A stretch of DNA of 11,321 nucleotides from K23-9 sp964460665 (GTDB lineage Bacteria; Planctomycetota; Planctomycetia; Pirellulales; Pirellulaceae), in assembly GCA_964460665.1 (NCBI GenBank), contig CAYWSL010000200.1, forward strand, positions 1 to 11,321, written 5' to 3'. A program made the position numbers and the translations under genes. Positions 1-6,947 of the stretch are shown one piece after another (the first letter of the stretch is position 1; each line of letters opens with the position of its first letter). The notes under the pieces are model-generated. The model saw only the letters and a list, made by a program, of their open reading frames with translations. It was not told the origin of the DNA and did no database searches.

Positions 1-129
1 GACAACATCACGTTGTGTCATTGGGAACTGATCGGGGACAAGTTGCCCGAGTTCACAGAGTCGGTGCTCCACATTACGCTTTAGCGTATCCAAATCGACT
101 GTCCGTGTTGTAAAGCTAATCATAGTCAT
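1..129 (-). CDS. Partial N-terminus of a small protein of unknown function, cut by left edge
   Basis: On the minus strand an ATG at 127-129 opens a frame of 43 codons without a stop that runs off the left edge. It begins MTMISFTTRTVDLD and continues with a charged, helix-prone stretch (VEHRLCELGQLVPDQF). There is no signal peptide or membrane segment, so a cytoplasmic protein is likely. A second ATG two codons downstream (121-123) is an equally possible start; neither has a clear Shine-Dalgarno site. The composition looks like real protein and not a shadow frame, and nothing competes on the other strand. I do not recognise a named domain; the opening has the feel of a small conserved planctomycete protein, but that is only an impression. 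It is separated from the next minus-strand gene by 239 bp, so it probably has its own promoter. Confidence 0.5.
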   Translation of the reverse strand, partial: MTMISFTTRTVDLDTLKRNVEHRLCELGQLVPDQFPMTQRDVV

Positions 130-368
130 CCGGCTTCGGTGGGGAGGTTGGTCACCACTCCGGAATCTCAGCCTCGAAAGACGCTTAACTCCGTCGCACC
201 GTGGGTATCGGCGACAGGTCATGCAGAATTGAGTGTTCTGAGCAACGAGTTTGGATTGTAGCCGTCAAGATTGGTACATCGCACCGGTTATGACGCTCAG
301 GGTCTAGCTGCGGAATTCGCAAAGCTTTCGCGAAGTTGAGACCATTTTTGGGCCCCTGCAAAGTCACT

Positions 369-1013
369 CTAACGCTTGAAAAGCCCACCGCTGTCACGCT
401 GGGTAACTCGGGCAAAGATGTCCCGTAGAATGGCTTGCTCTAATGATGAATCGCGGCCAAGCGAGATCCACCCCAGCGTCTGGGGGCTGTCGTCATAATC
501 GTCATTCTTTCGCAACAGCGTTCCGTCGTGCCGACGCGTCGCTGTGGTTTCGGTTGCGTACTGCGTCCGGTCGGTGTCCTCGAGTTCTTTTTGCACGATG
601 ACCTCCAACGTGTACGCCGCGCCGCGCGGGCGAACGATCACGGTCGCTTTGCGACGAATCGACTGTAGAGTACTTTGCAAACGCTCGAATCCGGGCGTGC
701 TATCGCGGCGCCAAGGCTCCAGAACGGACGATCCAACGCGGTATGCCGTTTCGATTCGGCCATCCAGGACAACGCCGCCTGAGTTTTGTACCGGCTGCTC
801 TCGCGAAATGCGAAAGTAGTCGTCGACGGTATCCACCAACTGCAGCCAAACGAAGTTGTCGTCAGCCGGCGGTAGCTGTGTTGGATTGGGAACAAACGTT
901 TCGGGTTGCTTGCCGGCCAACCGGAATGCAAGTTGTCCGCATCCGGTTGACGCAATCCCTACCAACGTAGCGAAACTCGCGGCGCAGCAAACAGCCAAGC
1001 GACGACGATTCAT
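369..1013 (-). CDS. Small predicted lipoprotein of unknown function
   Basis: The product is 214 residues from the ATG at 1011-1013. An ATG eight codons further upstream (1037) is open, but it would put MPASVSST before the basic n-region, so the inner start is preferred. The N-terminus is a typical export signal: MNRRRL, a hydrophobic core to about residue 21, then STGC with Cys25. This is a weak lipobox (Ser at -3 where Leu is usual), and a lipoprotein anchored on the periplasmic side is the best guess. The mature part is mixed alpha/beta. It has a strand-like stretch around residues 122-140 (ATVIVRPRGAAYTLEVIVQK) followed by an acidic and Thr-rich region, and ends in a basic tail. I recognise no family. 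It lies 54 bp downstream of the PPIase gene on the same strand and is probably co-transcribed, which would suit an envelope role. No terminator is obvious after the stop. Confidence 0.75.
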   Translation of the reverse strand: MNRRRLAVCCAASFATLVGIASTGCGQLAFRLAGKQPETFVPNPTQLPPADDNFVWLQLVDTVDDYFRISREQPVQNSGGVVLDGRIETAYRVGSSVLEPWRRDSTPGFERLQSTLQSIRRKATVIVRPRGAAYTLEVIVQKELEDTDRTQYATETTATRRHDGTLLRKNDDYDDSPQTLGWISLGRDSSLEQAILRDIFARVTQRDSGGLFKR

Positions 1014-1067
1014 GGTTGAAGAGACTGAAGCTGGCAACGGATTGATTCCATAAACTGAAGACGTCGA

Positions 1068-2246
1068 CTAGCGGTTTCGTGTGTCGGGTTGGGACGCGAT
1101 GCGCGTGGTCCGCAGTTGTTTTGCCCCCGGAATATCGTCGGGGAAGATCGTCCAGACGGATACGCGCTGCTGCATTTCTTCCATCATCTTGCGCTGCGAT
1201 GCGGTGACCTTTTTTGCTTTCAGCTTCTTGCGGATCTCTTCCTGGACATCAGCAAGTGGCGTGATGCCCGCCTCCTTTCGATCAAGAACGCGAATGATGT
1301 GGAATCCGGTTTCATCTTCAATCACGTCGCTAAGCTTGTTGATTGGCAACGAGAAAATCTGGGCGTCCAAGATCTTCGAAGCGAGCGCGCCGTGGCTGGT
1401 CCAATCGTGCAGGCCGCCGTCGCTGGCAAATGCTTCTTCGCTACGAGCTCTCGCAACAGCCTGAACGTTTCCACCGAAGTAGGCTTCGCGTCCCATATCG
1501 CGGATCAGTTGATTGGCTTCTTCGCGCGTGTGGTTTTCAAAAAGCACAGAAAGCTGCTCCCACTTCGCTTTGGCGCTGTTTTCGTAGTTTTCCCGAGTCG
1601 TCATGTAGTGATTGTGAATTTCGGCCAGGGAAACGTTGGGGTCGCGGTTGACAGCGGAACGCATATACATATGGCCCAGCATGGCGTCCATAAAATCGCG
1701 TTCACGAGCGGCAACGCTGCTGCCTTTTTTTCGCAACATGTTGTCCAGTTCGACCAAATCCTTTGCCTTGTGTTTTTCGAACAGCGTCGGCACTTCGGAT
1801 TCGTGGAACATCTGCCGCGCCCGTCCCGTCATCAATTCGGACGCTTCGCGGCGCTTGTCGGGGCCTTGTGGGCCCACTTGGTCTAGCAGGAAACACTCGC
1901 GCATCATTTTGTTTTGAATCGTTTGAGCCAGCAGTCCGCGAGCTAGATTCAGCCGAGCGAAGTTCAGTTCTTCTTCGGGGAACTCCTGACCGGTCATCTT
2001 CAGCGCTTCCTTGATCTTCGCTTCGATTCGCGGCTTGATATCGCCGAACAGAATCTTGCTTTCGCCTACCACTGCGATGACTTCGGAATCAGCTGTGGGC
2101 AGCTTCATGGACTGCGCCTTCTTGATGTCCTCTAAGCTGGGGCCAGTTGGACCTCGCGAGGTACTTTGGGCAGCAGCGGTTCCGATCGAAGTCACTGGTA
2201 GCGCGAACAGAAGTGTCAGAATGATCTTTAGATTCAGCGGTGGCAT
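1068..2246 (-). CDS. Exported parvulin-type peptidyl-prolyl cis-trans isomerase (PpiC/SurA-like)
   Basis: This 392-residue protein has a signal peptide (LKIILTLLFALPVTSIGTAAAQ, cleavage near residue 27). A helical SurA-N/chaperone-like region covers about residues 50-215 and starts with the typical VIAVVGESKILFGDI segment. A parvulin (rotamase) domain covers about 228-326, with family hallmarks DGGLHDW at 276-282 and GFHIIRVLDRKEA at 314-326; a short charged C-terminal helix follows. Parvulins of this layout isomerise Xaa-Pro bonds and chaperone proteins in the periplasm, including outer-membrane beta-barrels. The single rotamase domain is fewer than the two in E. coli SurA, so the call stays generic. 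The start at 2246 is preceded by AGGG about 8 nt upstream and AAGGA directly abutting the ATG. The small lipoprotein gene follows 54 bp downstream, suggesting a two-gene envelope transcript. Confidence 0.9.
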   Translation of the reverse strand: MPPLNLKIILTLLFALPVTSIGTAAAQSTSRGPTGPSLEDIKKAQSMKLPTADSEVIAVVGESKILFGDIKPRIEAKIKEALKMTGQEFPEEELNFARLNLARGLLAQTIQNKMMRECFLLDQVGPQGPDKRREASELMTGRARQMFHESEVPTLFEKHKAKDLVELDNMLRKKGSSVAARERDFMDAMLGHMYMRSAVNRDPNVSLAEIHNHYMTTRENYENSAKAKWEQLSVLFENHTREEANQLIRDMGREAYFGGNVQAVARARSEEAFASDGGLHDWTSHGALASKILDAQIFSLPINKLSDVIEDETGFHIIRVLDRKEAGITPLADVQEEIRKKLKAKKVTASQRKMMEEMQQRVSVWTIFPDDIPGAKQLRTTRIASQPDTRNR

Positions 2247-2380
2247 TCCTTGCCCTGCAATTGCTGCGAGAAAACGGATCGAACGAATTGCTTGTAGCCC
2301 TAATTACCCAGCAACGACAAGATCATGTTATCGGGTTTTCCCGCCCCATCACTCCAGATGCTATCAACCTATGCAGTAGC

Positions 2381-2447
2381 CCAGAGCCGCCCAGGACTTG
2401 TCCTGGCGCGAAGAATGGGGGCTGGAGAAGGCGAGTGCCAGAGCCGC
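2381..2447. repeat. Palindrome flanked by two copies of a 10-bp direct repeat
   Basis: The 235-bp gap between the PPIase and phosphofructokinase genes holds CCAGAGCCGC twice (2381-2390 and 2438-2447). Directly after the first copy is an inverted repeat, CCAGGA-CTTG-TCCTGG (2391-2406). There is no T-run on either side, so it does not look like an intrinsic terminator. It may be a small dispersed intergenic repeat of this genome; copy number cannot be judged from one window. Confidence 0.4.
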
Positions 2448-2481
2448 ACACTATTAGCAAGTCTGCTTTTGTAGACCGTTG

Positions 2482-3711
2482 TTACGCGTGTTGTGTTTCG
2501 ACGACTGTGCCTTTTGGTTGGTTGATTCCTTTCAGCAATTCATTGAACCACGGTGTTTCGATGCTAAAGGGCTTGCCACCTGCGATCCGCGTGAACTCAA
2601 TCGCACGTAGGGTGTCGCCTTGGTCTTCGTCTTCGCCGATCACTCCGCCTTCGCCAGCGAGAGCGCACTGAACGGCCTTCGCGGCACAGCGAGAAATCAG
2701 TTCGATGTCTTCCGCGTTCGCTCGGGCTGCACGGCTGTAGTAACCACTCTTTTGAATCAGAGTCTTTTCGGCGCCGATCATCTTGGCGAACTGCTTGCCA
2801 AACCATTTCCCTGGGTTCACTTCGTCCAACTTGTAGTGGCCGAATGCGTCGGTGGGAACTTTCTTGCCGCGTGATTCTTTCTCTTGCACGATCGTGTCGA
2901 CTCCGGCGCCTTCGGAGATGAAGATGTTGACGCAATCGATCTCGTCCATTATGCCACGTAGACGTTCTGCTTCCTGCGAAAGGTCGAAGTGCATTTCGGG
3001 GATGTAGACGCCATGGATTTCTTTGCGTTCGCGACTGAGCCCGGTCTCGGGCAGGAAGTCCAGTTCGTTCAAGCGATTGCGATAGGCGTTGGCGGTTGCC
3101 GCGGTCAGCCATCCGCAGTTGCGGCCCATGACTTCGTGAACGATTAGCATTCGCGGGTTCGCATTGTGCTCGGCGACCACGTTTTCAAAGAACCGAGCAC
3201 CTTGTTCGGCAGCCGTCCATGCTCCCAAGCTTTGCTTGATGGGAAAGACATCGTTGTCGATTGTTTTGGGCATGCCCACGACGGTCAGCGAATACTGGTT
3301 GTCGGCAAGGTAGGCTGCCAGGTCAGCTGCGGTTGTGTTGGTGTCGTCTCCGCCGATCGTGTGCAGCACATCGACTTGGTCGGTTTGTAGTCGTTGTGCT
3401 GCTACCTGCAGTGGATCTTGTCCGACCTGAACCAAGCCGCGTTTCACGCAGTCTTCGACGTTGGTCAATTTGACTCGGCTGTTTCCGATCGGGCTGCCGC
3501 CGTGCTGGTGCAGCACGGACGCTTTGTCACGCACAGCTTGCGTCACGATGAAGCTGTCGCCCAGTAGGAGTCCCTTGTAGCCAGATCGATAGCACACGAT
3601 TTCGACCTCGGGTGCTTGTTGAGTGTACGATTCGATCAGCGCGCCGATGGCGGACGAAAGACATGGCGCCAAACCACCAGCTGTTAAGATTCCTACTCGC
3701 TTGACCAACAT
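2482..3711 (-). CDS. pfp: Pyrophosphate-dependent 6-phosphofructokinase (diphosphate-fructose-6-phosphate 1-phosphotransferase)
   Basis: The enzyme (409 residues, cytoplasmic) would phosphorylate fructose 6-phosphate to fructose 1,6-bisphosphate using PPi, a reversible step of glycolysis/gluconeogenesis. Residue numbers are from the ATG at 3711; a start nine codons upstream is open, but MLVKRVGILTAGG is the normal family N-terminus and AGAG lies about 8 nt before it. Motifs in order: GGLAPCLS at 12-19 (phosphoryl-donor loop; ATP enzymes have GGDAPGMN), GGDDT at 120-124 (ATP enzymes GGDGS), PKTIDND at 148-154 with catalytic Asp152, and MGR at 195-197 (fructose 6-phosphate). The second Asp of GGDD and the Lys of PKTIDND are the two known markers of PPi use. 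Length and the GGLAPCLS loop match my memory of rhizobial-type Pfp. It stands alone on the minus strand; no other glycolytic gene is near. Confidence 0.92.
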   Translation of the reverse strand: MLVKRVGILTAGGLAPCLSSAIGALIESYTQQAPEVEIVCYRSGYKGLLLGDSFIVTQAVRDKASVLHQHGGSPIGNSRVKLTNVEDCVKRGLVQVGQDPLQVAAQRLQTDQVDVLHTIGGDDTNTTAADLAAYLADNQYSLTVVGMPKTIDNDVFPIKQSLGAWTAAEQGARFFENVVAEHNANPRMLIVHEVMGRNCGWLTAATANAYRNRLNELDFLPETGLSRERKEIHGVYIPEMHFDLSQEAERLRGIMDEIDCVNIFISEGAGVDTIVQEKESRGKKVPTDAFGHYKLDEVNPGKWFGKQFAKMIGAEKTLIQKSGYYSRAARANAEDIELISRCAAKAVQCALAGEGGVIGEDEDQGDTLRAIEFTRIAGGKPFSIETPWFNELLKGINQPKGTVVETQHA

Positions 3712-4157
3712 CGCAAACTCTCTGTCTGTGGGGAACAACTGTTGAAAATTGAATCAACCACTCTATTGTCGCGCCTCAAGTTTCGACTGGAAAGTCAAAA
3801 AGCGTTTCGCTCTGGGATTGAACGTCCATTGGCTAGGGTAGCCCCCTTAGTGGCGGTTTGCGGTATAGCAATGCCGGGCGTTGGCGAATATGCCGGGCAG
3901 TAACTGTATGTTTCGCCCCGTTTCGGAGCAGTAGCCAGCGCAGAAGCCAAAGAGGATCCAGCCATCGTCTTTGCGGTCACGCACGCGCAGTTGGCACACC
4001 TGTCTGCATGCGTTTTTCGGCGCGGAAAATGCTCTCTCTTGGTTGTTCAATGGTGCGACTGAACAAAGTCGGGTAAAACCGATGCTTAGGAGTCGCAATG
4101 TGCAAATTGCGTCAAGCAATCTGCTACCACCTGATCTAATCTGCCCGGGAGAGACGG
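3712..4157. other. Divergent intergenic region between pfp and the DUF1598 gene
   Basis: These 446 bases separate two divergently transcribed genes, so promoters for both must lie here, but I cannot place convincing -35/-10 pairs. Open frames on both strands exist, yet their products are Ser/Arg/Cys-rich, lack ribosome binding sites and look like chance frames. The clearest structure is an inverted repeat, TTGTTCA / TGAACAA (4043-4049 and 4060-4066, 10-base loop), about 90 bp before the DUF1598 start; it could be an operator or a leader hairpin. A run resembling a sigma-54 site at 3991-4010 has the wrong spacing. Confidence 0.5.
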
Positions 4158-5576
4158 ATGTGCCGCTACTTGAAAACGTGGCTGCTGCCACGACTGAGAC
4201 ATTTCTTGCTTCTGCTGGCGGTCAGCCTGCTTGCAGTTGGTACAGACACGACGCTGCTCGCGCAGGGGGGTGCTAGCCTGGCAACCGGTGGGTCGCGTCC
4301 GTTCGTTACCGGCTTTACGCCTGTGTTCGGACGCAATGGCGCCGTGGGCGGTGTAAAGATCGATGCCAAAGGAGTCTTGAACTCTGTGACTAACGCTGAC
4401 AACCTGCGCCAAAAATGGGTGAAGTCCAACAAGGACGTCGCGGAAGATGTGATCGTAGAAACAGACATGCGAGTTGTTTCGCTGGCGCGACTGAACGAAC
4501 AGCTTGATCAACACCTGGCAGATGGAAAAGAAATCTCTGAAGAGATGTTCTTTCTCGCTGGGCTTCGTCGCGTGGAGTACGTGTTTGTGGTGCCCGACCA
4601 AAACGACATTCTGCTGGCTGGCCCAGCTGGGGCTTGGCAACGAAACCAACTTTCCGATGCAGTCAGCACCAAGACCGGCGAAGCGGTTCTTCGGCTGGAC
4701 GACTTAGCGGACTCGCTTCGTTCCTGCGTTATGGGCCGCCAACTGATAAGTTGTTCGATCGAGCCAACAGCAGAGGGTTTGCAGCGTTATGCAAAAACCA
4801 AAACGCGTCGCGGCGGATCCACTCAATCCCGCCTGGCGGCAATGGAGCGTGCGATGGGCACTCAGCAAGTCATTGTCGATGGCGTGCCAAAGGACAGTCA
4901 TTTTGCGGGCGTCATGGTGAGTGCGGACTTCTTCATGAAACGCTACGCAATGGGATTCGAGCCCGCGCCGGTACCAAATCTGCCCAGCTACATGTCGCAG
5001 CTGTCGCGTGCGCCCGCCGCTGGCCAACTGTCTTCGCCACGTTGGTGGATGGCGGCAAACTACGAATCCATTCGACGATCCCCCGACGGGAACGCTTGGC
5101 AATTGGTCGGGCAAGCGGTCAAAACACTAACTGAAGATTCGAGATTGGATGCAAGAGGTCAACGGCAGACCGTTGCTGAACCAAACGCGATCGCCGAGAA
5201 GTGGGCGTCTTCGATGACTGAAGAATTCACGTCGTTTTGTACCCAGCGACCGGTTTTCGGCCAACTGCGGAATTGCTTTGATCTTTGTGTCGTCAGCATG
5301 TTGTTGGGCGAATACGATTTGATTGGTAAGTCTGACATCGATCTAAGCGTGTTGCTCAATAGCGATCAAGTATTGGGGCCACGGTACGAAGTTGTCAAAG
5401 GCATTCCGTCCAAAGGAACGTTGGTCCGTGGCCGATCGGGTTGGATCGTCAGCATTTCCGGCGGCGTCGACATCGACGTGCGGGACGTTATCAAAACGCC
5501 CGAAGAATCCGCGGTTTTGAAGAAGCGTTTCGACGCGGCAGGCTACCCAACGGACCAGACACGCTGGTGGTGGTAA
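4158..5576 (+). CDS. Exported DUF1598-family protein
   Basis: This is a 472-residue exported protein whose sequence matches my recollection of the planctomycete DUF1598 family; its function is unknown. A signal peptide is clear: basic MCRYLKTWLLPRLRHF, then a Leu-rich core to about residue 28, with cleavage near LLAQ (33-36). Family-like segments are GAVGGVKIDAKGVL (61-74), MRVVSLARL (104-112), the central LAGLRRVEYVFVVPDQNDILLAGPA region (133-157), ISCSIEPTAEGLQR (197-210), DSHFAGVMVSADFFMKRYAMGFEPAPV (246-272) and a globular C-terminal part. The chain ends in RWWW, which is unusual. The start is supported by GGGAG about 6 nt before the ATG. It is a single-gene unit: divergent from pfp and convergent with the RTX gene, with a strong hairpin 34 bp after its stop. 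Two close alternatives cannot be excluded: a periplasmic soluble form or one held by an uncleaved signal. Confidence 0.85.
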   Translation: MCRYLKTWLLPRLRHFLLLLAVSLLAVGTDTTLLAQGGASLATGGSRPFVTGFTPVFGRNGAVGGVKIDAKGVLNSVTNADNLRQKWVKSNKDVAEDVIVETDMRVVSLARLNEQLDQHLADGKEISEEMFFLAGLRRVEYVFVVPDQNDILLAGPAGAWQRNQLSDAVSTKTGEAVLRLDDLADSLRSCVMGRQLISCSIEPTAEGLQRYAKTKTRRGGSTQSRLAAMERAMGTQQVIVDGVPKDSHFAGVMVSADFFMKRYAMGFEPAPVPNLPSYMSQLSRAPAAGQLSSPRWWMAANYESIRRSPDGNAWQLVGQAVKTLTEDSRLDARGQRQTVAEPNAIAEKWASSMTEEFTSFCTQRPVFGQLRNCFDLCVVSMLLGEYDLIGKSDIDLSVLLNSDQVLGPRYEVVKGIPSKGTLVRGRSGWIVSISGGVDIDVRDVIKTPEESAVLKKRFDAAGYPTDQTRWWW

Positions 5577-5609
5577 GCCTACGCGAGAACACGAACAGAT
5601 TTACGCTTC

Positions 5610-5638
5610 CTGCCCAAAGCAACCAGTGCTTTGGGCAG
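5610..5638. terminator. Hairpin between convergent genes, probable bidirectional terminator
   Basis: CTGCCCAAAGC (5610-5620) and its exact complement GCTTTGGGCAG (5628-5638) form an 11-bp stem with a 7-base loop. It lies midway in the 80-bp gap between the ends of the DUF1598 gene (+) and the RTX gene (-). Neither side has a proper T-run, so termination may rely on the stem alone or on another factor. An outer pair, ACGCGA (5581-5586) and TCGCGT (5639-5644), could extend the structure. Confidence 0.7.
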
Positions 5639-5656
5639 TCGCGTTAAACCACCAAT

Positions 5657-6814
5657 CTACTTCGCGTTTAAACCGTCACGGTCGCCCAAGACGACCAGAT
5701 TCTGTTCGTCAGTGTGATCCGAAACGGTGTCGTTCTTGCCATCGTCTTCGTTCACCTGTGAATCGATGAACGCTGACACGATTGGACTGGTTTCTGCCAG
5801 CGGATCACTTGACGCCCAGGCAGCCAGAACGCTGTCCAACGTATCAAGGTCGTCATCAGCATCCGTTGTTCCTGTGATTAGCAGGTCATCATCAGAACCG
5901 CCGTCAATACGGTCAGCGCCCTCTCCGCCGATCACTAGATCGTTTCCGGAATGGGCATTTAACGTATCGTTGCCATTGCCACCGATCAGGATGTCGTCGC
6001 CACTCCAACCAGACAAAGTGTCGTGGCCTTCGCCGCCTATCAAGACATCATCACCACGGTAACCGTAGATGCGGTCGTTGCCGTCGCGTCCGTACAAGAT
6101 GTCGTCTCCAAGGTGACCATGAAGCCGATCGTGGCCGTTACCGCCATCCAGAATGTCGTCACCGTGGTATCCGGAAACATAATCATTTCCGTCTCCGCCA
6201 CGGATGATGTCGTCTCCCTTCCATCCCAGCAGACGGTCGTGGCCGTCACCGCCATCAAGGATATCATCGCCCTCGTGGCCTCGGATGTTGTCATTCCCAT
6301 CACCGCCGGACAGAACGTCATTGCCTCTGAACCCTGATACGTAGTCGTGGCCATCGCCACCTTGAATCGTATCGTCTCCGTACCAACCGCGCAGATTGTC
6401 GTTTCCATCGCCGCCATCGATTACATCGTCGCCCCAGTCGCCGTGAAGGCTATCGTGGCCATCGTTGCCAACCAAAGTGTCATTGTCGGGACCGCCTCGT
6501 AGAACATCGTTGCTTGAACCGCCGATCAGCGTGTCGTTGCCACGGCCACCGAACGCAGTCGAAGCAATGCGAGTTCTGTTTTCAAAGTAGTCATCTCCAT
6601 CACGACCAACGAAGTCAATCAACCGGACTTGCCCAGCGCTGAATTCGTGGATTTCTCCATCGTAATCGACCTCTAGTGTTCCTCCGTTTTCCGATACGAT
6701 CACGGTCTCATCTCGCAATGTACCGTCAATGCTTAGCACTCCATCAGCGAAGCTAACGTCCGCTGCTAGGAGCCTTCTTTTTTCCAGCGATTCAAGTCGC
6801 AACTTGCGTTTCAT
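5657..6814 (-). CDS. RTX (hemolysin-type calcium-binding repeat) surface/secreted protein
   Basis: This is a 385-residue acidic protein. The N-terminus (MKRKLRLESLEKRRLLAAD) has no classical hydrophobic signal but resembles the planctomycete LEPR-XLL exported-protein motif. Residues 20-80 form a small strand-rich region. From about 89 to 313 the chain is all nonapeptides of the GGxGxDxUx type, which bind Ca2+ in a parallel beta-roll. From 134 on they pair into ten 18-residue units. The last 70 residues are acidic and Asp/Ser-rich, without a membrane anchor. No catalytic domain is visible, so a structural or adhesive role outside the cell is inferred. AAGGTG lies 10 nt before the ATG. A GEMM-I riboswitch sits just upstream, implying second-messenger control. 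No type I secretion genes are in the window. Confidence 0.88.
   Translation of the reverse strand: MKRKLRLESLEKRRLLAADVSFADGVLSIDGTLRDETVIVSENGGTLEVDYDGEIHEFSAGQVRLIDFVGRDGDDYFENRTRIASTAFGGRGNDTLIGGSSNDVLRGGPDNDTLVGNDGHDSLHGDWGDDVIDGGDGNDNLRGWYGDDTIQGGDGHDYVSGFRGNDVLSGGDGNDNIRGHEGDDILDGGDGHDRLLGWKGDDIIRGGDGNDYVSGYHGDDILDGGNGHDRLHGHLGDDILYGRDGNDRIYGYRGDDVLIGGEGHDTLSGWSGDDILIGGNGNDTLNAHSGNDLVIGGEGADRIDGGSDDDLLITGTTDADDDLDTLDSVLAAWASSDPLAETSPIVSAFIDSQVNEDDGKNDTVSDHTDEQNLVVLGDRDGLNAK
5876..6415 (-). repeat. 54-bp tandem coding repeats (ten 18-residue RTX units)
   Basis: Residues 134-313 of the RTX protein are ten consecutive 18-residue units of the form GGDG(N/H)D-x4-(aromatic or His)-x-GDD-x3. 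The fourth-fifth positions read N, H, N, H, N, H, N, H, N, A through units 1-10. This strict alternation gives a 36-residue (108-bp) higher-order period. The residue after the mid-unit Gly is W, F, H, W, Y, H, Y, W, then H, G. The DNA copies are diverged at synonymous sites, so this is an old, selected array and not a recent expansion. Confidence 0.8.
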
Positions 6815-6847
6815 CCTTTACGTTCACCTTCGTTGATAGATCAACTG

Positions 6848-6924
6848 ATGTGTCCGGCAACCGGCTATCTCCATCGGGAGACCCTGGCTTTGCGTCCCGG
6901 CCTCACGACCGGTTTGCGTACAGA
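6848..6924 (-). ncRNA. GEMM-I (c-di-GMP-I class) riboswitch upstream of the RTX gene
   Basis: Read on the minus strand, the segment has the conserved GEMM-I blocks in order. They are GCAAACC (6917-6911); a P2 stem closed by a GNRA tetraloop, GTGA (6906-6903), with stem CCGGTC/GGCCGG; GGGACGCAAAGCC (6898-6886); a P3 stem GTCTCC-CGAT-GGAGAT; then AGCCGGTTGCC (6866-6856). The ligand-stacking A in ACGCAAAG and the C of the 3' GCC are kept. Differences from consensus: the base before GCAAACC is C (normally G), and the segment after GCC is one base short (AGGGTCT against ACGGGTCT as I recall it). It ends about 35 nt before the RTX start. A small hairpin, GTTGA/TCAAC (6832-6845), lies between it and the AAGGTG ribosome binding site and could belong to a translational expression platform. 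Confidence 0.85.
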
Positions 6925-6928
6925 CTCG

Positions 6929-6934
6929 ATTAAA
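6929..6934 (-). promoter_or_regulatory. Possible -10 element of the RTX/riboswitch promoter
   Basis: TTTAAT on the minus strand matches the bacterial -10 consensus at five of six positions and would place the transcript start near 6922, right at the riboswitch 5' end. The hexamer 17 bases upstream (ACCTAT) is a poor -35 and overlaps the GAACA/TGTTC sites, as expected if a regulator helps or blocks RNA polymerase. Planctomycete promoters are poorly defined, so this is tentative. Confidence 0.3.
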
Positions 6935-6947
6935 TTCTTAGTCAAGA

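Noticed and set aside
185..415. Minus-strand open frame of 76 codons overlapping the lipoprotein 3' end
   Set aside because: It overlaps a better-supported gene on the same strand, has no ribosome binding site and no protein-like pattern.
1089..1886. Long plus-strand open frame opposite the PPIase gene
   Set aside because: It mirrors codon bias of the PPIase gene, which has clear domain motifs on the other strand.
3991..4010. Sigma-54-like TTGGCAC...TGCA upstream of the DUF1598 gene
   Set aside because: The spacing between the -24 GG and -12 GC elements is one base too long, and sigma-54 promoters are strict about this.
3847..4191. Minus-strand frame of 114 codons in the pfp/DUF1598 gap
   Set aside because: It runs antisense into the DUF1598 signal-peptide region, is Ser/Arg/Cys-rich and has no recognisable motif or start signal.
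6023..6417. Plus- and minus-strand frames with repetitive VVAVTAIQ- or TATT-type products
   Set aside because: They are out-of-frame readings of the 54-bp RTX repeats.
5876..6550. CRISPR-like or satellite repeat
   Set aside because: The periodicity is in frame, encodes RTX nonapeptides and has no spacers.
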